DNA of 7,945 nt, taken from the NCBI GenBank assembly GCA_964415525.1, contig CAYQAS010000164.1:1-7945 (forward strand), written 5' to 3'. The notes under the pieces are model-generated. The model did not search any database. It saw only the letters and a program-made list of their open reading frames with translations, and was not told the DNA's origin. The position numbers and the translations under genes were made by a program. The DNA comes from CAZPUI01 sp964415525 (lineage in GTDB: Bacteria; Acidobacteriota; Holophagae; Holophagales; Holophagaceae). Of this stretch, positions 1 through 6,486 are shown piece by piece. Within the stretch, counting starts at the first letter, position 1. Every line of letters begins with the position of its first letter.

Positions 1-2
1 AC

Positions 3-854
3 CATGGCCACTCCAACGGACCGGCCTTGAATCTGATGGCCTGGCTGATGGGCCTCGCCGGGGCCTTCATGACGGCCTTCTACATGACGCGCCTCATGGT
101 CATGACCTTCTTCGGGGAGTACCGGGGGGCGGGGCAGGATCCCCACCACCTGCGGGCCCCGGCGGAACCCCATGGCCATGGTCACGATGACCACTACGGT
201 GGCCACGGTCCTCACGAAGTGGCCTGGACCATGTGGCTCCCCGTGGCCATCCTGGCGGGACTCGCCGTGGTGGCCGGCTGGCTGAACATTCCCCACAGCC
301 TCCACGCCCTGGGCGGTGCCCATCTGGATCATTGGCTGGCCCCGCTGCTCTTCCAGAAAGCCGCGGCCCATGGGGGACCTGCACCGGCCATCGAGTACGG
401 ACTCATGGTGTGGGCCACCTTCGTCTGGGCCCCCGGGGCCATGCTCCTGGCCTGGTGGATTTACAAACTGGATCCCACCTGGAGCAAGGCCAAGGCGTTC
501 GTGGCGGCCTTCCCCCGCCTCTTCCGCTGGGTGCACAACAAATACTTTGTCGATGAGTTCTACGAGGCCGCCTTCATTGAGCCCTGCAAGCGCCTGGGCC
601 AGAAGCTGTGGGTCTTCGACGCCAAGGTGGTGGATGGGGTCGTGAATGGCACGGCCCGGGCCACCGTGGTCTCCTCCAAGGTCTCCGCCTGGGTGGACAC
701 CCACATCGTGGATGGGCTGGTGAACCTGGTGGCCTTCCTCCTGCAGGGGCTCTCCACCGCATTCCGCCTCTTCCAGACCGGGCAGGTCCAGCACTACGCC
801 CTGGTCATGTTCCTGGGATTTGTCGCCATCGCCTTCTGGAAGTTCCTGTTCTGA
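3..854 (+). CDS. nuoL: NADH:quinone oxidoreductase subunit L (NuoL), 3' part only
   Basis: This is the C-terminal 283 codons of a membrane-embedded proton-pumping subunit of complex I; the reading frame is open to the window's left edge, so the gene begins upstream. Recognition rests on the segment following a transmembrane helix, TAFYMTRLMVMTFFGEYRG, which is the typical NuoL/ND5 late helix ending in a T-F-x-GE motif, on the region NKYFVDEFYEAAFIEPCKRL near the start of the C-terminal amphipathic arm, and on a last hydrophobic helix just before the TGA stop. NuoL carries the long lateral helix that braces the other antiporter-like subunits. A cytoplasmic or periplasmic loop at 141-218 is notably His-rich (8 His in about 25 codons). 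Two similar eight-residue motifs (VVDGVVNG and IVDGLVNL) lie 26 residues apart in the C-terminal arm. nuoM follows after 26 bp, so the two are surely co-transcribed. Confidence 0.95.
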   Translation, partial: HGHSNGPALNLMAWLMGLAGAFMTAFYMTRLMVMTFFGEYRGAGQDPHHLRAPAEPHGHGHDDHYGGHGPHEVAWTMWLPVAILAGLAVVAGWLNIPHSLHALGGAHLDHWLAPLLFQKAAAHGGPAPAIEYGLMVWATFVWAPGAMLLAWWIYKLDPTWSKAKAFVAAFPRLFRWVHNKYFVDEFYEAAFIEPCKRLGQKLWVFDAKVVDGVVNGTARATVVSSKVSAWVDTHIVDGLVNLVAFLLQGLSTAFRLFQTGQVQHYALVMFLGFVAIAFWKFLF

Positions 855-880
855 TTCTTGCCTCTGCGCGTGGAGTTCCT

Positions 881-2599
881 ATGTCTGCAGCCACCCTCCT
901 CATGAGCCCTGCCACCAAGCTCATGCTCGCCGTGACGGCCCTGCCCATGCTGGGGGCCCTGGTGCTGCTCTTCGTGCCCGCCGCGAAGCGCCGGGTCTTC
1001 GAAGTGGCCACCACCGCCATCCTGGGCCTGGGCTTCCTGGTGAGCCTTGTCTTCTGGTTCGGCTATGACCGCGCCAACGGAGCGGTCCAGTGGGCCTTTG
1101 CGGCGGACTGGATACCCTCCATTGGCGTGAAATTCAGCGTGGGCATGGATGGCATCAGCCTGGTGCTCTGGCTGCTCACCACCTTCATTGGTCCCATCGC
1201 CGCCGCCTGCAGCTGGAAGGCCATCGAGGAGCGGCACAAGGAGTTCTACATCTGGCTCCTGGTCATGCAGTTCAGCATGCTGGGGGTCTTCATCAGCCAG
1301 GACATGTTCCTGTTCTACCTGTTCTGGGAACTGATGCTGGTGCCCATGTACTTCCTCATCGCCATCTGGGGTGGGCCGCAGAAACTCTACGCCGCCATCA
1401 AGCTCTTCCTCTACACCCTGGTCGGTTCGGTGCTGATGCTCGTAGGCATCCTGGCCATCTACTTTCTGCAGGCCAAGACGCTGGGTCGCTACGACTTCAG
1501 CCTGGAGAGTTTCCACGCCATGGCCCCGGTGATCGCCCAGCAGGGACGGTCCTTCCAGCTCCTCCTGGGGGTGGCCTTCTTCCTGGCCTTTGCCATCAAG
1601 GTGCCCATGTTCCCCTTCCACACCTGGTTGCCGGACGCCCACGTCCAGGCCCCCACGGCGGGTTCGGTGATCCTGGCGGGCATCCTGCTGAAGATGGGCA
1701 CCTACGGCTTTGTCCGCTTCCTGCTGCCCATCCTGCCCGAGGCCACCAAGGCCCTCATGCCCTGGTTCCTGGCCCTGGCCCTCATCGGCGTCATCTACGG
1801 CGCCCTGGTGGCCATGATCCAGCCGGACATGAAGAAGCTCGTGGCGTATTCCTCCGTGAGCCACCTCGGCATGTGCGTGCTGGGTCTGTTTGCCCTCAAC
1901 CCGAACGGCATCGCCGGTGGCATCTTCCAGATGGTGAACCACGGCATCAGCACCAGCGGGCTCTTCCTCATCGTGGGCATCGTCTATGAGCGGCGCCACA
2001 CGCGCATGATCGCGGACTTTGGTGGGCTCTCGAAGCAGATGCCGGTCTACGCCACGATCTTCATGATCATGACCATGAGCTCCATCGGCCTCCCCGGCCT
2101 GAACGGCTTCATCGGTGAGTTCGCGATCCTCCAGGGCGCCTTCCAGGCCTTCCCCTGGGTCGCGATCGTGGCCTGCTCCGGCATCGTCCTGGGCGCGGCC
2201 TACATGCTCTGGCTTTACCAGCGCACGATGTTTGGGCCCCTGCGCGAGCCCAACGCAAACCTGCTCGACCTGAACACCCGCGAGGTCCTCTACTTTGCCC
2301 CCCTGCTCGCCGCCGCCTTCTGGCTCGGCCTCTATCCCATGCCCCTCATGAAGGTCATGGAGAAGCCCGTCGAACGCCTCGTGGAGCAGATCCAGCCCGG
2401 CTACCACGCCAAGCAGGCGCGCGAGATGGGCGAGGCCCGCGTGAAGAAGGCCGCCGAACTCGGGCAAAAGGGCATGCAGGTTCCGGCTGCACATGGTGAA
2501 GCGGGTCATGGGGCCGAAGGTCACGGGGCTCCCGCCGAAGGCCATGCCGCCCCGGCTGAAGGTCACGCCGCTCCCGCTGCGGGCCACGGAGGCCACTGA
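881..2599 (+). CDS. nuoM: NADH:quinone oxidoreductase subunit M (NuoM) with His-rich C-terminal extension
   Basis: A 572-residue antiporter-like proton-pumping subunit of complex I with about 14 membrane helices. The conserved charged residues can be placed: Glu150 in LFYLFWELMLVPMYF, Lys240 in FAIKVPMFPFHTWLPDAH, Lys271 in ILLKMGTYGF and Glu413 in LNGFIGEF. These line up at a constant +6 offset with E. coli Glu144, Lys234, Lys265 and Glu407 as I recall them, so the proton channel looks intact. The ATG at 881 is chosen because GGAG at 872-875 lies 5 bases upstream and the protein then begins with a normal first helix; the frame is open further upstream but that part overlaps nuoL. The protein is about 60 residues longer than E. 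coli NuoM (509 aa). The excess is a soluble tail after the last helix: a charged Lys/Arg/Glu stretch, then a Gly-His-Ala-Pro-Glu repeat with 7 His in the last 37 residues. The TGA overlaps the nuoN ATG. Confidence 0.97.
   Translation: MSAATLLMSPATKLMLAVTALPMLGALVLLFVPAAKRRVFEVATTAILGLGFLVSLVFWFGYDRANGAVQWAFAADWIPSIGVKFSVGMDGISLVLWLLTTFIGPIAAACSWKAIEERHKEFYIWLLVMQFSMLGVFISQDMFLFYLFWELMLVPMYFLIAIWGGPQKLYAAIKLFLYTLVGSVLMLVGILAIYFLQAKTLGRYDFSLESFHAMAPVIAQQGRSFQLLLGVAFFLAFAIKVPMFPFHTWLPDAHVQAPTAGSVILAGILLKMGTYGFVRFLLPILPEATKALMPWFLALALIGVIYGALVAMIQPDMKKLVAYSSVSHLGMCVLGLFALNPNGIAGGIFQMVNHGISTSGLFLIVGIVYERRHTRMIADFGGLSKQMPVYATIFMIMTMSSIGLPGLNGFIGEFAILQGAFQAFPWVAIVACSGIVLGAAYMLWLYQRTMFGPLREPNANLLDLNTREVLYFAPLLAAAFWLGLYPMPLMKVMEKPVERLVEQIQPGYHAKQAREMGEARVKKAAELGQKGMQVPAAHGEAGHGAEGHGAPAEGHAAPAEGHAAPAAGHGGH
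2519..2596 (+). repeat. 21-bp in-frame tandem repeat coding a GHxAPAE heptapeptide at the NuoM C terminus
   Basis: Three imperfect 21-bp units (2519-2539, 2540-2560, 2561-2581) plus a 15-bp partial copy (2582-2596) encode GHGAPAE, GHAAPAE, GHAAPAA and GHGGH. Differences between units are mostly synonymous third-base changes (GGT/GGC, CAC/CAT, GCC/GCT), so the repeat is maintained at protein level and is not a fresh slippage product. A less regular His-Gly/Ala/Glu stretch from 2486 precedes it. The His spacing of seven would suit metal binding or pH-sensitive charge, but no function is shown. Confidence 0.9.
2588..2592 (+). promoter_or_regulatory. Shine-Dalgarno of nuoN embedded in the nuoM tail
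   Basis: GGAGG lies 6 bases before the nuoN ATG and is formed by the Gly-Gly codons of the last GHGGH residues of NuoM. With the one-base stop/start overlap at 2599, this points to translational coupling of nuoM and nuoN. Confidence 0.8.
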
Positions 2600-4071
2600 T
2601 GAACGGCTTCGCCTCTGAACTCTGGCGGGTGCTGGTCCAGGACACCCCCCTGGCCTACCCCCAGCTCTTCCTGGCCCTGGCGGCCACGTTGATGCTCTGG
2701 CCGGGCGACCTCTTCATCCCCAAGGGGCGGAAGGGCCGCTGGGCGGACATCACCCTCGCCCTGCTGGCGGTGGCGCTCATCCTCGTGCTCTACACGGCGG
2801 GGACGATGCGCACCGGGTTCTCCGGGATGTTCCGGGTGGATGGCATCACGGTCGGTTTCCAGGTCATCTGCATCCTGGCGGCCATGCTCACGGTGCTGTT
2901 GAGCCAGCCTCAGCTGGACGCGCTGAAAGAGCAAACCGTCGAATACTACGCCCTGATCCTCTACAGCTTGGTCGGCATGCTCTTTCTCGTGGGCGCCACG
3001 GACCTCATCAGCGTCTATTTCAGCGTCGAGCTAATGGCGCTTTGTGTCTACGTGCTGGTGGCCTATTACCGGCACCGGGACCGTAGCGTCGAGGCGGGCA
3101 TGAAGTATTTCCTGCTGGGGGCCTTCTCCAGCGGAATCCTGCTCTTCGGCATCAGCCTGCTCTTCGCGGCTGCCGGGGGTGTCACGACGAATCTGGAGGC
3201 GCTGAATCAGGCCCTCAGCTTGGCCACACCGAACCACGGATTGCTGGTGGGCGCGGGCGTGATCCTCGTGCTGGCGGGCTTCGCCTTCAAGGTGGCGGCG
3301 GTGCCCTTCCACATGTGGAGCCCCGACGCCTATGAAGGCGCACCGACCCCGGTGACTGCCTTCATGTCCGTGGCCCCCAAGGCTGCGGCACTGGCGGCCT
3401 TCATTCGGGTGTTTGGAACAGGTTTCGCCGGGCTGCACAGCGAGTGGTCGATGCCCATGGGCTGGATCGCCGCCGCGAGCATGGTGGTGGGCAACGTGGC
3501 TGCCCTGCGTCAGCAGAGCCTCAAGCGCATGCTGGCCTACTCCAGCATCGCTCACGTCGGCTATATGCTGCTGGGCGTCATGAGCCACGATGCGCAGGCC
3601 GGTGCCCAGGCGCTCTGGCTCTACCTGCTGCTCTACATGCTGATGCAGTTCGGGGCCTTCGCCGTACTGATCCTTCTCGAGGGCACGGGAGAAGGGGAGC
3701 GCATCGATGACTTTCGTGGGCTGGGCAAGCGGCAACCCATGCTGGCCTTCGCGATGCTGGTGTTCCTGCTCAGCCTCGCGGGCATCCCGCCGCTGGTGGG
3801 TTTCTTCGGCAAGTTCTACCTCTTCAAACTGGCCATCGAGCAGGGCTTCGTGGGACTCACCGTCCTCGCGCTCCTGACCAGCGCCGTGAGCGCCTATTAC
3901 TACCTTGGCGTGGTGCAGGCGATGTATTTCAAGGAACCCAAGGCGGAAGCTCCTGTGGTGCAGCCGCACAACCTGGGCTACATCATCGGGATCTTCGCCC
4001 TGCTCACCCTGGCGGGCACGATGTTCGGTTCCCGATTGCTGGATTGGGTGGCACGGATCACATGGGCGTAA
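2599..4071 (+). CDS. nuoN: NADH:quinone oxidoreductase subunit N (NuoN)
   Basis: A 490-residue antiporter-like proton-pumping subunit of complex I, close to the usual family length (E. coli 485), with about 14 hydrophobic helices. Key charged residues are present: Glu144 in SVELMALCVYVLVAYY, Lys231 in FAFKVAAVPFHMWSPDAYEG, Lys261 in SVAPKAAALAAF and Lys405 in PPLVGFFGKFYLFKLA. These match the Glu/Lys/Lys/Lys set of the NuoN proton path. KRMLAYSSIAHVGYMLLG is the usual conserved broken-helix region. The ATG at 2599 shares one base with the nuoM stop and has a GGAGG site 6 bases upstream. It is the last nuo gene here, matching the common nuoL-M-N order. Just after the TAA the sequence contains only a short 6-bp inverted repeat without a T run, so read-through into the reductase gene 96 bp downstream is possible. 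Confidence 0.97.
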   Translation: MNGFASELWRVLVQDTPLAYPQLFLALAATLMLWPGDLFIPKGRKGRWADITLALLAVALILVLYTAGTMRTGFSGMFRVDGITVGFQVICILAAMLTVLLSQPQLDALKEQTVEYYALILYSLVGMLFLVGATDLISVYFSVELMALCVYVLVAYYRHRDRSVEAGMKYFLLGAFSSGILLFGISLLFAAAGGVTTNLEALNQALSLATPNHGLLVGAGVILVLAGFAFKVAAVPFHMWSPDAYEGAPTPVTAFMSVAPKAAALAAFIRVFGTGFAGLHSEWSMPMGWIAAASMVVGNVAALRQQSLKRMLAYSSIAHVGYMLLGVMSHDAQAGAQALWLYLLLYMLMQFGAFAVLILLEGTGEGERIDDFRGLGKRQPMLAFAMLVFLLSLAGIPPLVGFFGKFYLFKLAIEQGFVGLTVLALLTSAVSAYYYLGVVQAMYFKEPKAEAPVVQPHNLGYIIGIFALLTLAGTMFGSRLLDWVARITWA

Positions 4072-4167
4072 CACCCATGGGCATCACCGGCATCCTTTAG
4101 GGAGTGCCGCGATTGGCCCCCTGGTAGGGCTGGCGAACGAAACCTTCGACCTGAGTCAGGAGCACCC

Positions 4168-4980
4168 ATGCCCGAACTGAATGCCATCGTCACCCAGCGC
4201 ATCGACTTCGCCCCCGGCCTCATGGTCCTGCGGGTCGCACCGGACGGCTGGGAGCTGCCCGACTTCAAGCCTGGCCAGTTCGGCGTGCTGGGGCTGCCTG
4301 CCTCCGCTCCCCGGAGCAGTGACTCCGAGCCTGAGCCTCTGGAATACGCCGCAGACACCTTCATCCGGCGGGCCTACTCCATCGCCTCAGCCTCGCACGA
4401 GAAGGAATTCCTGGAGTTTTACATCGTACAGGTGAAGAGTGGCCAGCTCACCCCTCGCCTCTTTGCGCTGAACGTGGGGGATAAGGTCTTCCTCGGCCCC
4501 AAGATCACCGGCATGTTCACCTTGGATGAGGTGGCCGAGGACCAGAACCTCGTCTTTATCGGCACGGGCACGGGCCTCGCCCCTTACATGTCCATGATCC
4601 GCACCCACCTGGAGGCCAACGAACCCCGGAAGTTCGCGGTGCTCCACGGCGCCCGCAACAGCTGGGACTTGGGATACCGCACGGAGCTCTTCCAGATGCA
4701 GCGGCTCACCACCAACTTCAACTACTACCCGGTCATCACCGAGCCTGCGGATGAGCACATCCCCTGGAAGGCCCACACCGGCTTCGTTCAGCAGTTGTGG
4801 GCGGACGGCACCATCGAGAAGGCCTGGGGCTTCAAGCCCACACCGGAGAACACCCACGTCTTCCTATGTGGCAACCCGCACATGATCGATGCCATGAAGG
4901 AGCTGCTTCACGTCGAGGGCTTCAAGGACCACTCCCGCAAGGAAGCCGGTCAGATCCACCTCGAGGAATACTGGAAGTAG
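4168..4980 (+). CDS. fpr: Ferredoxin/flavodoxin-NADP+ reductase, bacterial Fpr type
   Basis: A 270-residue soluble FAD flavoenzyme predicted to exchange electrons between NADP(H) and ferredoxin or flavodoxin. The N-terminal FAD-binding barrel contains Arg68-x-Tyr70-Ser71 (RRAYSIAS), and FYIVQVKSGQLTPRL matches the E. coli Fpr segment FYLVTVPDGKLSPRL. The NADP-binding domain has GTGTGLAPY at 132-140 and FLCGNPHMID with Cys234-Gly-Asn-Pro. The C terminus ends in EEYWK, like the -HYW end of E. coli Fpr, marking the bacterial class, not the plastid one. Compared with E. coli Fpr (248 aa) it has roughly 20 extra residues (about 44-65) between the first barrel strands and the RxYS motif. The ATG at 4168 is preceded by AGGAG (4158-4162) at 5 bases. 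It lies 96 bp after nuoN on the same strand, so it may be an operon end-piece or have its own promoter. A strong hairpin follows the stop. Confidence 0.93.
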   Translation: MPELNAIVTQRIDFAPGLMVLRVAPDGWELPDFKPGQFGVLGLPASAPRSSDSEPEPLEYAADTFIRRAYSIASASHEKEFLEFYIVQVKSGQLTPRLFALNVGDKVFLGPKITGMFTLDEVAEDQNLVFIGTGTGLAPYMSMIRTHLEANEPRKFAVLHGARNSWDLGYRTELFQMQRLTTNFNYYPVITEPADEHIPWKAHTGFVQQLWADGTIEKAWGFKPTPENTHVFLCGNPHMIDAMKELLHVEGFKDHSRKEAGQIHLEEYWK

Positions 4981-4995
4981 TTCGTCAGCTTCCAC

Positions 4996-5027
4996 GCGAA
5001 AGCGGCGCCATCTGGCGCCGCTTTCGC
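4996..5027. terminator. Perfect 14-bp hairpin between convergent genes, likely bidirectional terminator
   Basis: The arm GCGAAAGCGGCGCC (4996-5009) is followed by the loop ATCT and an exact reverse complement (5014-5027). It starts 15 bp after the fpr stop and ends 2 bp from the stop of the opposing gene, as expected for a shared terminator of convergent units. There is no long T run after the stem; only the CTTT within the stem's far end on each strand. Termination strength is therefore inferred from stem stability and location. Confidence 0.8.
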
Positions 5028-5029
5028 AC

Positions 5030-5506
5030 TTAGATCCGGGTGGTTCGGTACTGCTCCAGCTCCACGAGCGCCCTGAGGAGTGCCTTCGGTTCGAAGGGAC
5101 TCTGGAGGAAGGCGGTGCGCTGGTTGGTGCGCAGTGAAAGGCGTTCCCAGGCAATCGGGTCGGGCCCCCAGAAGAGGGCGAGGGGTGCACGCTCGTCCGT
5201 GGCCAGGTGATTCCAGAACTGCCACCCCGGGCGGTCAGGGAGGTCGAGGGACACCAGGGCGAACTGCAAGGGACCCTTATGGGTGAGGGCGTCAGCCACC
5301 GAGGAAAAGCAGGATACGCCGAATCCCCGCCCGGCCAGGAAGTCTGCAAGGTGGCTTCGGAGGCCATTCTCGGGGGCGAGGATGAGGGCCTGCAGGAGCT
5401 TCGACCTCGTCGGCTCGGGGTGAAGGGATGCAGGGCTACCGGGTCCGAGGAGGCCTGCACGGGCGCCTTCGGTTAGCGGGTCGAGTATCTGAGGGGTCCA
5501 GCCCAT
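5030..5506 (-). CDS. Receiver-like (pseudo-receiver) protein with degenerate phosphorylation site
   Basis: A 158-residue soluble protein whose residues about 39-150 follow the CheY-like alternating pattern: first strand ALILAPENGLRSHLADFL, middle strand FALVSLDLPDRPGW and end SPFEPKALLRALVELE. The functional residues appear to be replaced. The acidic pair after strand 1 is Pro45-Glu46 where Asp-Asp is usual. The acceptor Asp position aligns to Ser86 when LPDRPGW is matched to the family's LPxxxGW. The Thr/Ser switch after strand 4 is Phe112/Trp113, and the Lys before the conserved Pro137 is Ser136. An alternative reading would take Asp88 as acceptor, with a two-residue-short loop. There is no output domain; an extra 38-residue Pro/Gly-rich N terminus precedes the fold. 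The ATG at 5506 has a weak GGAA upstream; TAA ends at 5030. It follows the LytTR regulator on the same strand by 130 bp. The gene family is not recognised beyond the fold. Confidence 0.75.
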   Translation of the reverse strand: MGWTPQILDPLTEGARAGLLGPGSPASLHPEPTRSKLLQALILAPENGLRSHLADFLAGRGFGVSCFSSVADALTHKGPLQFALVSLDLPDRPGWQFWNHLATDERAPLALFWGPDPIAWERLSLRTNQRTAFLQSPFEPKALLRALVELEQYRTTRI

Positions 5507-5523
5507 GTTTTCGTTCCGTGATT

Positions 5524-5529
5524 TGTATA
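5524..5529 (-). promoter_or_regulatory. Possible -10 element for the pseudo-receiver gene
   Basis: On the minus strand TATACA lies 17 bases before the ATG at 5506, in the only AT-rich patch of this gap. No convincing -35 hexamer is seen at the right distance (TACGAC is the sequence there), so this is a weak call. Confidence 0.25.
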
Positions 5530-5582
5530 ACCACGCCTAAACGTAGGTCGTACATGCTCACGAAAGGTAAAATACCCTTCTC

Positions 5583-5619
5583 GGGCGGTGGATCAGCCCG
5601 GAGGAATACCCGACCGCCC
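5583..5619 (-). terminator. Weak hairpin after the LytTR gene
   Basis: GGGCGGT (5583-5589) and ACCGCCC (5613-5619) form a 7-bp GC-rich stem with a 23-base loop, 17 bp beyond the LytTR stop on the minus strand. A short TTTT run (plus-strand AAAA at 5569-5572) follows about 10 bases after the stem. This could attenuate read-through into the pseudo-receiver gene. The large loop and distant T run make it uncertain. Confidence 0.3.
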
Positions 5620-5636
5620 CACGGAAGGGGTGCAGG

Positions 5637-6422
5637 TCACTCCAGCCCGAGTTCGGTCTGGAGCGCGTGGGTACCGCGGCGACTGGCGACGAGCTCGGTG
5701 CCATCGCCCATGCGCACGAGTCGGCGTCCATTGGGGAGGGTTCGAAGGCCGCGGACGGCCTCCGGACGCACGGCCACCGTGCGGTTGATGCGGACGAGGG
5801 GGGTCCCTTCCATGGAGGATTCGGCATCCGCGAGGGAGTTCCACGTCGTGCGCATGCGCGTGCCGCCCGCCCAGGCCCAGACCACCCCATCCTCAAGCTC
5901 CAGGTGGGTGATCTTCCGGGTCTCGAGAAGGATGGTGCCATCGCCAGCGCGCACGGGAATCCGTCCGCTGGGGCTGGAAGCAATGGCTGGGATGGGTGTG
6001 GGGGGTGGTACCTGCGAAATGGGAGCCGGAGCCGTGCGTCCGAGGCGCTCGCGGATGCGGTTGACACAGCGGGTCAATCGCTCGGGGCTCACGGGTTTGA
6101 CGAGGAAGTCCAGGGCGGCAAACTCAAAGGCAGGCACGGCGTATTCGGGACAGGCCGTCACGAGAATAACGGGGTGCCGATCGCCCAGATCTGCAAGGAT
6201 CTCGATGCCGGAGGTGCCGGGCATCCGCACATCCACGAAGAGGGCATCTGGTGCGGGATGGTGTTCCAGCCAACGGTTGAGGGCATCTCCATCCTCAAAC
6301 TCGGCAACGACTTCACATCCGCAGGCCACGAGCGTGCGTGCGAGTCGCTTCCTGGCCAACGGTTCATCGTCGGCGAGGGCCACGCGGAGGGGCTGAAGAG
6401 CATCAACAAGCATCTGCGGCAC
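5637..6422 (-). CDS. LytTR-family DNA-binding response regulator
   Basis: A 261-residue two-component response regulator of the LytR/AlgR type. The N-terminal receiver (about residues 12-125) has every standard residue: Asp18-Asp19 in VALADDEPLARKRL, phosphoacceptor Asp64 in ALFVDVRMPGTSGIE, Thr89 in VILVTACPEYA and Lys109-Pro110 in LDFLVKPVSPERL. A Pro-rich linker (about 130-150) leads to a LytTR DNA-binding domain (about 155-255), recognised from the order of short strands and motifs such as KITHLELEDGVVWAWAGG, LVRINRTVAVRPEAV and the final GTELVASRRGTHALQ. LytTR proteins usually bind direct repeats near promoters. The start is uncertain: GTG at 6422 (AAGG about 9 bases upstream) or the in-frame ATG at 6413, which gives the receiver a more typical short lead but has no clear ribosome site. 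No sensor kinase is in the window. The gene is divergent from atpZ, 64 bp away. Confidence 0.92.
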   Translation of the reverse strand: MPQMLVDALQPLRVALADDEPLARKRLARTLVACGCEVVAEFEDGDALNRWLEHHPAPDALFVDVRMPGTSGIEILADLGDRHPVILVTACPEYAVPAFEFAALDFLVKPVSPERLTRCVNRIRERLGRTAPAPISQVPPPTPIPAIASSPSGRIPVRAGDGTILLETRKITHLELEDGVVWAWAGGTRMRTTWNSLADAESSMEGTPLVRINRTVAVRPEAVRGLRTLPNGRRLVRMGDGTELVASRRGTHALQTELGLE

Positions 6423-6474
6423 AGGACCAAACCTTTATCTTAGCGGGGTCTGTCCCAGATGGCGCAGGATTGCC

Positions 6475-6480
6475 TATGCT
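6475..6480 (+). promoter_or_regulatory. Possible -10 element for the atp genes
   Basis: TATGCT lies 6 bases before the atpZ ATG at 6487. No clear -35 is visible at 17 bases. If real, transcription would start at or very near the A of the ATG, giving a leaderless message, which would agree with the lack of a Shine-Dalgarno there. Confidence 0.25.
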
Positions 6481-6486
6481 GAACCC

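Noticed and set aside
608..880. Upstream extension of the nuoM frame
   Set aside because: It overlaps nuoL, encodes a Gly/Pro/Arg-rich stretch unlike NuoM, and the ATG at 881 has a good ribosome site.
794..2596. 600-codon open frame on the minus strand opposite nuoM
   Set aside because: It is His/Glu/Gly-rich with no recognisable domain, and mirrors the codon bias of nuoM, which has clear family motifs. Long antisense frames are expected in GC-rich genes.
2519..2596. Tandem repeat considered as a CRISPR-like array
   Set aside because: Units are directly abutting, in frame, without spacers, and encode a regular heptapeptide.
3031..4074. 347-codon open frame on the minus strand opposite nuoN
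   Set aside because: Same cause: low-complexity hydrophilic product, fully antisense to a well-supported gene.
4061..4079. Inverted repeat CATGGG/CCCATG around the nuoN stop as a terminator
   Set aside because: Only 6 bp, a 7-base loop and no T run; too weak to call.
5428..6396. 322-codon plus-strand frame and a second one at 5667-6443 across the regulator
   Set aside because: Both are Arg/Ser/Gly-rich shadows of the LytTR gene, whose minus-strand product has all receiver residues and a LytTR domain.
6442..6462. Partial symmetry (TCTG-TCC-CAGA) in the divergent intergenic region as a regulator site
   Set aside because: Short, and LytTR proteins usually bind direct repeats, of which no clear pair was seen here.
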